From the NCBI GenBank assembly GCA_036374175.1, contig DASUUH010000124.1:1-64000 (forward strand): 64,000 nucleotides of DNA, in the 5' to 3' direction. The notes under the pieces were generated by a model. The model ran no database searches. It saw nothing but the letters and a program-made list of their open reading frames with translations, and had not been told where the DNA came from. The position numbers were made by a program, and so were the translations under genes. This stretch comes from JASLBX01 sp036374175. Lineage in GTDB: Bacteria > Actinomycetota > Actinomycetes > Jiangellales > Jiangellaceae. Shown piece by piece: positions 35,805-45,100 of this stretch; position 1 is the stretch's first letter; every line of letters starts with the position of its first letter.

Positions 35805-37064
35805 CTAGCCGCATAGGCGCAGCGCCAACACGGCATAGGTTCGGGCGAAGGAGACGATCTCGCTGAGCCGGACGCATTCGTCGGTGGTGTGAGCTCTTGC
35901 CACCGAGCCCGGTCCGAGTTGTACCGTCGGCACGCCCGCCGCCGCATAGAGCCGCAGGTCCGAGCCATACGGCGCGCCCCGGGTTTCCGGCCGCTGACCC
36001 GTGACGTCGGCCGCCGCGCGGTTCACGTCCTCAACCAGGCCGTGACCGTGCGGGAGCCGGCCGGACGCGAAGGTGCCGCCCGGCCAGCTGACCCGTGCCG
36101 GGTGGTCCGCCAACCAGGAATCGGCCGCACATGCTCGCGTGATCGCGGCTTCGAAATCGGCGCGGGCCTTGTCGACCGGTTCGTCCAGCCGTACCCCGTA
36201 CCGGCCCTCGGCGACCAGCAGGTCCGGCACGGTGCTGGCCCAATCGCCGGCCCGCACCATCCCCACCGATATCGGGTACGGCAGGTCCAGGTGGGCTAAC
36301 AGCGGGTCGACATCGCGATTGCGCTGCGATTCCAGTTCGCGCAGCGCCGCCAGCAGTGGCGTCGCCGCATCGATCGCCGAGTACCCGTCGAGCCGGGACG
36401 AACCGTGCGCGGCCCGCCCGGGAACATCCAGCCGGAAGGTCAGCGAGCCGGCGTTGGCCGTAATGACACACGCATCGGTCGGCTCGGCGATGATGCACGC
36501 GCTACCGAGATGGCCGCGTCGGAGTGTCGCGTACGCGCCCAGGCCACCGTCCTCTTCCCCGATCACGGCGTGGATTGCGAGCGGCCGGCGAAGGCTCACG
36601 CCACCGGAGCGCAACGCCCGGAGCGCGGCGAGGATGGCCGCGACCCCTGCCTTCATGTCCACCGCACCGCGCCCATACAGTGCGTCCCCGGCGCGGGCCA
36701 GCTGCCATGGGTGGTGTGTCCACAAGCCCAGATCTCCTGCCGGTACTACGTCGGTGTGGCCGGCCAGGATGAGTGCTGGGGGTTCTGCCCGGTCACCGAA
36801 CAGGCCGACGCAGCCGTACGCCTCCGTGCGATCGACCTCCTCGCCGGGGTACCCAGCCGACTCGCGCAACTCGGCGAGATCGAGCTTCCAATGGTCGACC
36901 CAGGCGCCTGAGTCTGCGAGGCGCTCGGCGCACCACTGCTGGATGGCGACCTCGGCGTGGGAGCCGCCGACACTCGGCATGGCTACCAGAGCCGCAAGAT
37001 CCGCAAGTACGCCGTCTATGTCGATCGCGTCGACCACCATGCGTTCGACGTCGGTGAGAGCCAT
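35805..37064 (-). CDS. M20-family metallopeptidase (ArgE/DapE-like)
   Basis: A 419-residue zinc amidohydrolase. Metal and catalytic motifs: LILAGHTDVVPAG (His), YGRGAVDMKAG (bridging Asp), VIGEEDGGLGA (catalytic Glu and ligand), and AHTTDECVRL (C-terminal His). Length and the dimerisation insert fit the ArgE/DapE/carboxypeptidase G2 group; the exact substrate, such as an acylated amino acid or dipeptide, cannot be told. The ATG at 37064 fits the family start. It lacks an obvious hypoxia box and may be an ordinary gene in the island. Confidence 0.88.
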   Translation of the reverse strand: MALTDVERMVVDAIDIDGVLADLAALVAMPSVGGSHAEVAIQQWCAERLADSGAWVDHWKLDLAELRESAGYPGEEVDRTEAYGCVGLFGDRAEPPALILAGHTDVVPAGDLGLWTHHPWQLARAGDALYGRGAVDMKAGVAAILAALRALRSGGVSLRRPLAIHAVIGEEDGGLGAYATLRRGHLGSACIIAEPTDACVITANAGSLTFRLDVPGRAAHGSSRLDGYSAIDAATPLLAALRELESQRNRDVDPLLAHLDLPYPISVGMVRAGDWASTVPDLLVAEGRYGVRLDEPVDKARADFEAAITRACAADSWLADHPARVSWPGGTFASGRLPHGHGLVEDVNRAAADVTGQRPETRGAPYGSDLRLYAAAGVPTVQLGPGSVARAHTTDECVRLSEIVSFARTYAVLALRLCG

Positions 37065-37118
37065 GCCGGCGATTGTGCCTGGTGGCAACCGCATTCAGGC
37101 GGTCCGCCTTACCAGCCC

Positions 37119-37131
37119 GGGACTTACGCCC
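37119..37131. promoter_or_regulatory. DosR-like box upstream of lipoprotein gene
   Basis: GGGACTTACGCCC, 38 bp ahead of the lipoprotein ATG at 37169 and about 55 bp ahead of the divergent M20 peptidase start at 37064. Single box; moderate match. Confidence 0.5.
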
Positions 37132-37168
37132 GTACCGCGGCGGGTCCGCGGGGCGGCACGCTGAGGTC

Positions 37169-37834
37169 ATGGGTACGCGAGCCTGTGCTGCTCTGGCCGC
37201 GGTGATGCTGTTGTTGTTGACCGCGTGCGGCGGCGATGACTCGGCAGCGCCGGCCGCGCCGCAGACAACCACACCGGCCAGTCCGGAGCCGACAGCCGCC
37301 CCGGACGATGCCACGCCGGCACCGAGCCCGCCACCGAGCGAGCCGGCAAGCCCGCCCGCGACCGGCCCGACCACCGATTCGTGGCCCACCGACGACGTGT
37401 CTGCGGCCTTCTCCGGAGCCGTCCCGCCGGTGCCCACGCTTGTCGCGCTGCGATTCGGCAGCCATCCTCAGGACGGGTATGACCGGATGGCGTTCGAGTT
37501 CAGTGAGCTGCCCGGTTACCAGATCGGATACCGCGATGAGATCGTCTACGACGGCTCCGGTGAACCGGTCGGCCTGCCCGGTCAGGCCTACATCCAACTC
37601 GTGTTCAACCCGGCGCAAGCGCATGACGAAGCGGGCAATTCAACGCTCGCCTCACCTCCGGTGGAACCGGTCAGCGTAGGTTCTGCCGCCGTCGAGTCCT
37701 ACGTGCTCAACGGCGACTTCGAGGGTTACGTCTCCATTGCCATCGGGCTGACCACGCGGGCCGGATTCCGGGTGGATCACTTCAGTAAGGACAATGGCAA
37801 CGCCGTCGTCTACATCGACGTCGCCCGGCCATGA
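37169..37834 (+). CDS. Secreted lipoprotein with AMIN-like domain
   Basis: A 221-residue predicted lipoprotein: signal peptide (residues 1-19) with lipobox LTAC and lipidated C20, a proline/threonine/alanine-rich linker to about residue 70, and a C-terminal beta-rich domain (VALRFGSHPQDGYDRMAFEF, then GFRVDHFSKDNGNAVVYIDV) resembling the AMIN-like domain of actinobacterial envelope proteins. Likely anchored on the outer face of the membrane, perhaps contacting peptidoglycan. Single-gene unit with a DosR-like box just upstream. Confidence 0.85.
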   Translation: MGTRACAALAAVMLLLLTACGGDDSAAPAAPQTTTPASPEPTAAPDDATPAPSPPPSEPASPPATGPTTDSWPTDDVSAAFSGAVPPVPTLVALRFGSHPQDGYDRMAFEFSELPGYQIGYRDEIVYDGSGEPVGLPGQAYIQLVFNPAQAHDEAGNSTLASPPVEPVSVGSAAVESYVLNGDFEGYVSIAIGLTTRAGFRVDHFSKDNGNAVVYIDVARP

Positions 37835-37883
37835 ACGCCGGCGACAGCCACCGACCAGCCGGGCACTCCGTCCCGGTCACGGT

Positions 37884-37897
37884 GGACGTTCGCCCCT
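37884..37897. promoter_or_regulatory. DosR-like box upstream of membrane protein / adh operon
   Basis: GGACGTTCGCCCCT, about 70 bp ahead of the start at 37962. The 127-bp gap also holds a weaker candidate (TTAGGCAGACCTACGG, 37910-37925). Confidence 0.5.
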
Positions 37898-37961
37898 GCT
37901 GAGCGGTGGTTAGGCAGACCTACGGTGATCGTGGAGGTTCCGCTCGGAATGGAGGAACGTC

Positions 37962-38420
37962 ATGGCAACGACAGCGACCGCTCACCGGCCCTCCACCGCG
38001 GCGCGCCGAGTGGGTTACGGGTTCGGGATCCTGGCCGGTCTGGCCGGGTTGTTCTTGATCAACTTATGGCCGGGCTGGGAGAGCGTGTCGTTCCTCACCG
38101 CCGACACGACCAAGGTGCTCTGGCTGGTCAATGCAGCGCTCATTGCCGGCATCGTCGCTGATCTGGTGTACGCGCGGTACGACCCGCCGTGGCTCGTCGC
38201 CCTCGGCGGTCTGGTCACGACAGGCATCGGCCTGGTCGGACTCATCCGGATCATGCAGGTCTTCCCGGTCGATTTCAGCGGCTGGGAGTTCGACGGCACC
38301 GGGTTGGTACGGATCCTGTTGATCCTCGCGATCGTCGGCACCGCGATCGGCATCGTGGTCCAACTCGTGGTGCTGGTCAGAAGCCTTGCCGGGCGGCAAG
38401 CAACGATGAGAGGAAGGTAG
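37962..38420 (+). CDS. Predicted membrane protein, four helices
   Basis: A 152-residue integral membrane protein with four predicted helices (for example GFGILAGLAGLFLINLW and LLILAIVGTAIGIVVQLVVL). No enzyme motif is visible. Similar small membrane proteins accompany stress-protein genes in streptomycete hypoxia islands. A strong site (GGAGGAACGTC) precedes the ATG. The alcohol dehydrogenase gene begins 3 bp after its stop, so the two form an operon. Confidence 0.82.
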   Translation: MATTATAHRPSTAARRVGYGFGILAGLAGLFLINLWPGWESVSFLTADTTKVLWLVNAALIAGIVADLVYARYDPPWLVALGGLVTTGIGLVGLIRIMQVFPVDFSGWEFDGTGLVRILLILAIVGTAIGIVVQLVVLVRSLAGRQATMRGR

Positions 38421-38423
38421 AAC

Positions 38424-39464
38424 ATGAAGGCACTGGTGTACCACGGACCTGGTCGGCGCTCGTGGGAGGACGTTCCCGATCCCACCGTCAAGGACCCCGA
38501 AGACGCAATCGTCCGCGTTGACGCCGTGACGATATGCGGCACTGACCTGCACATTCTGGGTGGCGACGTGCCGGCGGTGGAGCCAGGCCGGGTGCTCGGC
38601 CATGAAGCTGTCGGCACCGTCCAAGAAGTCGGCTCCGGCGTGCGCAATGTCGCTATCGGCGACCGCGTGCTCGTGTCGTGCATCAGCGCGTGCGGTCGGT
38701 GCCGATACTGCCGGGAGGCTAGGTACGGCCAGTGCCTCGGAGGTGGGGGATGGATCCTCGGCCACCGGATCGACGGCACACAGGCCGAGCTGGTCCGCGT
38801 TCCGTTCGCGGACACCTCGACCTACCGGCTGCCCGATGAGGTCAGCGACGAAGCGGCGGTCATGCTGGCTGACATCCTGCCCACTTCCTACGAGGTCGGG
38901 GCGCTCAACGGGCAGGTACGACCCGGTGACACGGTGGTCGTGGTCGGCGCCGGCCCCATCGGCCTCGCGGCCGTCATGACCTGCAAGCTGTTCAACCCGA
39001 GTCACATCGTCGTCGTGGACAAGGCACCGGCCCGGCGCGAAGCCGCCCTGCAACTGGGCGCGGATGTTGCGTTGGACGCTGATGACGATGTCGCGGCTGC
39101 GCTGGCGCCGCTGACCGACGGCTTGGGTGCGGACGTCGCGATCGAGGCGGTCGGGATTCCGGCCACCTTCGAACGTTGTGTCGAGCTGGTTCGACCCGGC
39201 GGCCGGGTCGCGAACGTCGGCGTGCACGGATCGCCGGCCACGCTGCACCTGGAGACGGCCTGGATCCGCAATTTGACGATCACGACCGGTCTGGTCGACA
39301 CCTACTCGACACCGACCCTGTTGCGCATGGTGGTGTCCGGTCAGCTCGATGTGTCCGGACTGGTTACGCACCGGTTCGGCGTCCAGGAGATGCAGGACGC
39401 CTACGACGTGTTCTCAAAGCCGGCGGAGACCGATGCGCTCAAGGTCGTTCTGTACCGGGCCTAG
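38424..39464 (+). CDS. Zinc-dependent alcohol dehydrogenase
   Basis: A 346-residue medium-chain dehydrogenase. Catalytic zinc ligands: C in VTICGTDLH and the GHEAVG motif; structural zinc cysteines in SACGRCRYCREARYGQC; NAD(P)-binding loop VVVVGAGPIGLAAV. It could regenerate NAD+ by reducing aldehydes under hypoxia, using acetyl-CoA-derived acetaldehyde, but the substrate is not shown. AGGAAGG precedes the ATG. Confidence 0.92.
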   Translation: MKALVYHGPGRRSWEDVPDPTVKDPEDAIVRVDAVTICGTDLHILGGDVPAVEPGRVLGHEAVGTVQEVGSGVRNVAIGDRVLVSCISACGRCRYCREARYGQCLGGGGWILGHRIDGTQAELVRVPFADTSTYRLPDEVSDEAAVMLADILPTSYEVGALNGQVRPGDTVVVVGAGPIGLAAVMTCKLFNPSHIVVVDKAPARREAALQLGADVALDADDDVAAALAPLTDGLGADVAIEAVGIPATFERCVELVRPGGRVANVGVHGSPATLHLETAWIRNLTITTGLVDTYSTPTLLRMVVSGQLDVSGLVTHRFGVQEMQDAYDVFSKPAETDALKVVLYRA

Positions 39465-39504
39465 CACCACTGAGTCGGCTGGGACGCGTCTGTTTTGTCC
39501 GACT

Positions 39505-39521
39505 GGGGACCAAGGTCCGGC
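39505..39521. promoter_or_regulatory. DosR-like box upstream of TDT transporter
   Basis: GGGGACCAAGGTCCGGC, a near-palindromic match about 95 bp ahead of the start at 39610. The transporter start region reads AGGGCAGGGTCG before the ATG. Confidence 0.55.
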
Positions 39522-39609
39522 ACCTCCGGGTCCTCAGCCTCGTGATGGCCGTCACACCCACCCCTAGCGTCGAGCCCAATCCGCATTGGAGCACGCGAGG
39601 GCAGGGTCG

Positions 39610-40734
39610 ATGGCCGAACTCGAAACGACTGAGGTAACAGCCGGGCAGTCACCGGGTCCGTCCCGTCCGGTCGTCGCCGGATCGGCCGCCCCTGCCGACC
39701 CGCGGCTGCCCGGAGCCGTACGCCGGCTCTATCCTGGCTACTTCGCCTTGGTAATGGCCACCGGCATCGTATCCACCGGAACCCATGAGATCGGGTTGCC
39801 ACGGTTGTCCGCCGCGTTGGTCGCGGTCGGGATCGCGTGCTTTGGCGTCCTCGTCATGGTCTATGCATGGCGGGCGGCACAGTACAGCCGAGAGTTGCTG
39901 GCCGACCTCGAAGCGCCCGATCGTGCCTACGCGTTCTTCACCTTCGTCGCGGCATGCAATGTCCTCGGCGTGAGACTTGCCACCGATGGCCACATAGGTG
40001 CCACCGCGGCGCTGGCTGCAGCCGGCTTCGTTGCCTGGCTCGCGCTGAGCTATGGCGTCCCGATGCGGCTCATCCTTGGCCCACGTCCCCGCCCGGTACT
40101 GGTTGGCGTGAACGGGACATGGTTCATCTGGGTGGTCGGAACCCAGTCGCTCGCAGTGGCGGCCACCGCCCTTGGGACGGCCTGGCCCGATCATTTGCGG
40201 CTGGCGGCACTAGCCGCGGTCCTCACCTGGTCGGTTGGCGTGGTCCTGTACCTGATCGTGGCAACGCTTGTGTTGGTGCGGCTCCTGTTGTTGGAGGTGC
40301 GGGCCGAGGACCTCACGCCGCCGTATTGGGTAACGATGGGCGCTACGGCCATCACGGTGTTCGCGGCCGCCCGGATCGCAACCATGTCCGATGCGCCCGC
40401 CATCGAGGCAACCCGACCGGTCGTGGTTGGGCTCGGCGTGGTGCTGTGGGCATTCGGCACGTGGCTCATTCCGCTCTTGATCGCGTTCGGGGTCTGGCGC
40501 CATCTCCTTCGCCGGGTACCGGTCAGATACCAGCCGCCGCTGTGGAGCATCGTCTTCCCGCTCGGCATGTACGCCGTGGCGAGCATCGAGCTCGGCACCG
40601 CCGCCGAGTTGCCGATCGTCGGTCAGATCGGGCGCGCCTGGGTATGGGTCGGCCTTGGCGCCTGGGCCGTGGTATTCGCGGCGATGCTAACTACGCTGGC
40701 GAGCGCAGCGCTTGCCATGCGTCGCGCCAGCTGA
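39610..40734 (+). CDS. TDT-family (TehA/SLAC1-like) anion transporter
   Basis: A 374-residue membrane protein with about ten helices, of the tellurite-resistance/dicarboxylate transporter family, whose members also carry nitrate, chloride, sulfite or malate. YPGYFALVMATGIVSTG near residue 41 is the family's first-helix motif and VNGTWFIWVVGTQSLAVAAT is also typical. Lying next to NarK and nitrate reductase, it could export an anion such as nitrite or a fermentation acid; this is inference. Its 3' end overlaps the convergent narK by 44 bp. Confidence 0.85.
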   Translation: MAELETTEVTAGQSPGPSRPVVAGSAAPADPRLPGAVRRLYPGYFALVMATGIVSTGTHEIGLPRLSAALVAVGIACFGVLVMVYAWRAAQYSRELLADLEAPDRAYAFFTFVAACNVLGVRLATDGHIGATAALAAAGFVAWLALSYGVPMRLILGPRPRPVLVGVNGTWFIWVVGTQSLAVAATALGTAWPDHLRLAALAAVLTWSVGVVLYLIVATLVLVRLLLLEVRAEDLTPPYWVTMGATAITVFAAARIATMSDAPAIEATRPVVVGLGVVLWAFGTWLIPLLIAFGVWRHLLRRVPVRYQPPLWSIVFPLGMYAVASIELGTAAELPIVGQIGRAWVWVGLGAWAVVFAAMLTTLASAALAMRRAS

Positions 40735-41947
40735 TGCCCCGGCCGGGCATGCCGAAGACCACGAACACCAGCGCGGCTAGCGCGATGTCGCTGAGCAGCA
40801 TTAAGCCGATCGCGTAGGAGCCGGTGAGCTCGTAGACCGCGCCCATGATTATCGGGGGCAAGAAACCACCCAACCCGCCGGCTGCACCGACCACGCCGGT
40901 GACTGCGCCGACGCTCCCGGCCGGTACCCGGGTGCCGACAAGCGCGAAGACCGCCCCGTTGCCGAGACCAAGCGCGGCGGCCATCGACAGCATGGCGACA
41001 GTAAGCACTAGCATCACGGGAGTGAAAGCGGCGACGACGGCAAAAAACGCCACGATGCCGAATACCAGCCGCAGCACCTCCACCCCGCCGATCTTGTCGG
41101 CGAGCCAACCGCCTACCGGGCGGGCCAAGGTGGCCACGACCACGAACCCGGCGGCCCGCGCCGCGGCGTCGGCGACCGACAGGTCGTAGGCATCGGTCAA
41201 ATAGGTGGGCAGGTAGACGCCGAACGCCACGAAGCCGCCGAAGGTGACCGCATACAGGGCAGCGAGTTCGTAGGTGGTGCGCAGCCGGAGGATGCTTCCA
41301 AAATGTTTGGTCAGCGACACCGTGGTGGGCGTGAAACCAGGGGCGTTCCGGCCGACCAGCCAGAAAACGATGCCCATCGCCACCAGTGCCACTCCCGCGG
41401 CCAGGTACGGGAGGGAGCGACCCCCGGTGTCCCACAGTCGCGGAGACAGGAAGCCGGAGATGGCGGTACCGATGTTGCCCATGCCGTAGACACCCAGCGC
41501 GAAGCCGCGGCGGTGCGGTGGGAACCACGCGTTGACGAACGGGATGCCGACCGCGAACGAAGCGCCCGCCAAACCCAGGACGAACCCACCTGCCAGCACC
41601 GCCGGATATGACTCCATCGTGGCGAGGAACACGACGGGCACCACGGCGGCGAAACACAGGATGGTGAATATCAGCCGCCCGCCATAGCGGTCCGTGAGCG
41701 CGCCCAGCGGGATGCGTCCCAGCGACCCGACGATCACTGGTACGGCCACCATCACGGACACCGCGAGCGGGGACAGGTCCAACAGGTCGCGGTACTTCGG
41801 AGCCAGCGGGCTGATCAGGGACCAGGCCCAGAAGTTGATACCGAATGCGGCTGTCGCCAGTGCAAGCGCTGTGTACTGCCCTCGGCGCTCAGGTTGTTGG
41901 GCTGGTGCGGTCGGCCGGGTCGAGTCTGGCGTCTGAGGTGCCGTCAT
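40691..41947 (-). CDS. narK: Nitrate/nitrite transporter NarK
   Basis: A 418-residue major facilitator superfamily permease with about 12 helices. The nitrate/nitrite porter signatures are seen: GGFVLGLAGASFAVGIPFVN and GLGNGAVFALVGTRVP (both glycine-rich nitrate signatures), and the cytoplasmic motif GALTDRYGGRL. Divergent from narGHJI, sharing a 160-bp promoter region with two DosR-like boxes. In mycobacteria NarK2 is a DosR target. AAGGAGCAACCC precedes the ATG at 41947. Confidence 0.94.
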   Translation of the reverse strand: MTAPQTPDSTRPTAPAQQPERRGQYTALALATAAFGINFWAWSLISPLAPKYRDLLDLSPLAVSVMVAVPVIVGSLGRIPLGALTDRYGGRLIFTILCFAAVVPVVFLATMESYPAVLAGGFVLGLAGASFAVGIPFVNAWFPPHRRGFALGVYGMGNIGTAISGFLSPRLWDTGGRSLPYLAAGVALVAMGIVFWLVGRNAPGFTPTTVSLTKHFGSILRLRTTYELAALYAVTFGGFVAFGVYLPTYLTDAYDLSVADAAARAAGFVVVATLARPVGGWLADKIGGVEVLRLVFGIVAFFAVVAAFTPVMLVLTVAMLSMAAALGLGNGAVFALVGTRVPAGSVGAVTGVVGAAGGLGGFLPPIIMGAVYELTGSYAIGLMLLSDIALAALVFVVFGMPGRGISWRDAWQALRSPA

Positions 41948-42015
41948 TGGGTTGCTCCTTCAACGGGGCGACGGTGGCCGGGACGACGATATTGGACTGA
42001 TCCAACCTGAGGGCA

Positions 42016-42070
42016 GGGACGTTCGTCACGATGTTGGCACCAAAAGTCTGCCGGCAAGGCCTTTCGGCCC
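42016..42070. promoter_or_regulatory. DosR-like boxes in narK / narG divergent promoter
   Basis: GGGACGTTCGTCAC at 42016-42029 and GGCCTTTCGGCCC at 42058-42070 (flanked by AA and TAG), 41 bp apart centre to centre, so one may serve narK (start 41947) and the other narG (start 42108). Confidence 0.58.
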
Positions 42071-42107
42071 TAGTTTGGTGAAGAAGGACCTCGGGAAGGT
42101 GAACCCC

Positions 42108-45100
42108 ATGCCGGAAGTAGTCGGACGAAAAGGCGGAGGTACGGACGATCCACTGGCTGACGCGCTGTTGCGCACCGGCCGGTTCTTCACCAGAGCGGAG
42201 GTGTCCGACGACCTGCGAGCCGTCTTCCGGCATGGCGGGCGCGAGGGTGATGCGTTCTATCGCGACCGGTGGAGTCACGACAAGGTCGTCCGCTCGACGC
42301 ACGGAGTCAACTGCACGGGTTCGTGCTCGTGGAAGGTCTACGTCAAGGACGGGATCATCACCTGGGAGTCCCAGGAGACCGACTACCCGAGCGTCGGCCC
42401 GGACCGTCCGGAGTACGAGCCGCGCGGTTGCCCGCGCGGCGCGGCGTTCTCCTGGTACACCTACTCGCCGACCCGGGTTCGGTACCCGTACGCTCGCGGC
42501 GTCCTTGTGGACATGTACCGCGAGGCCCGGGCCCGGCTTGGTGACCCCGTCCTGGCCTGGGCCGACGTGGTGGGTGACCCCGAACGCCGGCACCGCTACC
42601 AAAAGGCCCGGGGCAAGGGCGGGCACGTGCGAGTGTCGTGGGACGAAGCCGTCGAGATGGTGGCCGCCGCACACGTGCACACCATCAAGACGTGGGGGCC
42701 GGACCGGGTCGCCGGATTCTCGCCGATCCCGGCGATGTCGATGGTCTCGCACGCGATCGGGGCACGCTTCATTGAGCTTGTCGGCGGTGTGATGACCTCG
42801 TTCTACGACTGGTACGCCGACCTGCCGGCCGCATCGCCGCAGGTGTTCGGCGACCAGACGGACGTACCGGAGTCCGGCGACTGGTGGGACGCCACCTACC
42901 TGATCATGTGGGGCTCGAACGTTCCCGTGACTCGCACGCCGGACGCGCATTGGATGGCCGAGGCCCGCTACCGCGGCCAGAAGGTGGTGGTCGTGTCGCC
43001 GGACTACGCGGACAACACCAAGTTCGCGGACACCTGGCTGCCGGCGCAGCCGGGCACCGACGGCGCGCTCGCGATGGCCATGGGCCAGGTGATCCTGCGC
43101 GAGAACTTCGTCGACCAGCGGGTGCCGTTCTTCGTCGACTACGTGCAGAAGTACACCGACCTGCCGTTCCTGGTCGAGCTCGAGGAGCGGGACGGTGCCC
43201 ACGTCGCCGGGAAGTTCCTGCGGGCAAGCGACCTGGGCGACACCGGCGAGGGTGCGGAGTGGAAGACGGTGCTGATCGACGGGCAAACCGGCGAACCCGT
43301 GGTGCCGGCCGGAACGATCGGGGACCGGTGGACCGAGTCCGGCCGCGGCCGCTGGAACCTTGACCTTGGCGGCGTGTCCCCGGCGTTGACGCTGCTGGGT
43401 GACGGTGCCGAGTCGGTCGAGTTGCTGCTGCCGCGGTTCGACAACCTCGACGGCTCGGGTGCGGTGATGCGGCGCGGCGTGCCCGCCCGCCGGATCGGCG
43501 GCCGGCTCGTCACGACCGTCTTCGACATCATGCTGGCCCAGTACGGAGTCGGCCGGCCCGGATTGCCCGGCCAGTGGCCGGCCGGTTATGACGACGCGAC
43601 CGAGCCGTACACCCCGGCCTGGCAGGAAGCCATCACCTCCGTGCCGGCCGCGTCGGTGATCCGGACCGCTAGGGAGATGGCCCGCAACTCCGAGCGCTCA
43701 GGTGGCCGGACGATGATCATCATCGGCGCGGGCGTGTGCCACTGGTTCCACGCCGACGCGTCCTACCGTGCGATCATGTCGCTGCTCATGCTCACCGGGG
43801 CGATCGGCCGCAACGGCGGCGGGTGGGCCCACTACGTCGGGCAGGAGAAGTGTCGGCCGGTCACCGGCTGGGCGACGATGGCGATGGCGACCGACTGGCA
43901 GCGCCCGCCACGACAGATGATCGGGACCGCGTACTGGTACACCCATACCGACCAGTGGCGCTACGACGGTTACCGGGCCGACGCCCTGGCCTGGCCCCTG
44001 GCCAGGGGCGGGCTCGCGGACCTGCACACTGCCGATGCGATGGCGCTGTCCGCCCGGCTGGGCTGGATGCCGTCGTACCCGCAGTTCAACCGAAACCCGC
44101 TCGAGCTTGTCGACGAGGCGGAGGCGGCGGGGGAGGAGGCGCCCGCCTACGTCGCCCGCAAGCTGGCGGCCGGCGAGCTCAAGTTCGCGGCGGAAGATCC
44201 GGACGCGCCGGAGAACTGGCCACGCTGCCTGACGTTGTGGCGGGCCAATCTGTTGGGTTCGTCCGGCAAGGGCAACGAATACTTTCTCAAGCACCTGCTG
44301 GGTACCCACACCAGCCTGCGAGCCGACGAGACGCCACCCGAACTGCGACCCCGTGACGTGACGTGGCACGAAGATGCCCCCGAGGGCAAGTTGGACCTGC
44401 TGCTGTCGCTGGACTTTCGCATGACGAGCTCGACGCTGCTCTCTGACGTGGTGCTGCCCGCCGCGACCTGGTACGAGAAACACGACCTGTCCTCGACGGA
44501 CATGCACCCGTTCGTGCACGCGTTCACGCCGGCGATCGAACCCCCGTGGGAGACCCGGTCGGACTTCGATGCGTTCAACGCGATCGCCCGGCGGTTCAGC
44601 GAGCTGGCTCGAACGCACCTGGGGGTGCGGCGCGACCTGGTCGCCACCGCACTGCAGCACGACACGCCGGCCGAGACGGCCCAGTCGCGCGGCACGGTGC
44701 GCGACTGGCGCGCCGGCGACGTCGAACCGGCGCCAGGGCGGACCATGCCCGCCCTGGCCGTGATCGAGCGCGACTTCGCGGCGATAGCCGACAAGATGGC
44801 GGCTTTGGGACCGCTCACCGAGCGGCTTGGCCTGGCGACCAAAGGGGTGCAGTTCAAGCCGGATGCCGAGGTAGACCACCTGGCCCACATCAACGGCGTG
44901 ATGCTCGGTGGCCTCACCGATGGCCGCCCGGCCCTGGACACCGACGCCAAGATGGCCGAGGCGATCCTGGCGCTGAGCGGAACCACTAACGGCCGGCTCG
45001 CCGTGCAGGGGTTCCACGCTCTCGAAGACCGGGTCGGCCGCCCGCTGGCGCACCTCGCGGAGGGCAGTGAGGAGAGGCTGATCACGTTCGCCGACACTCA

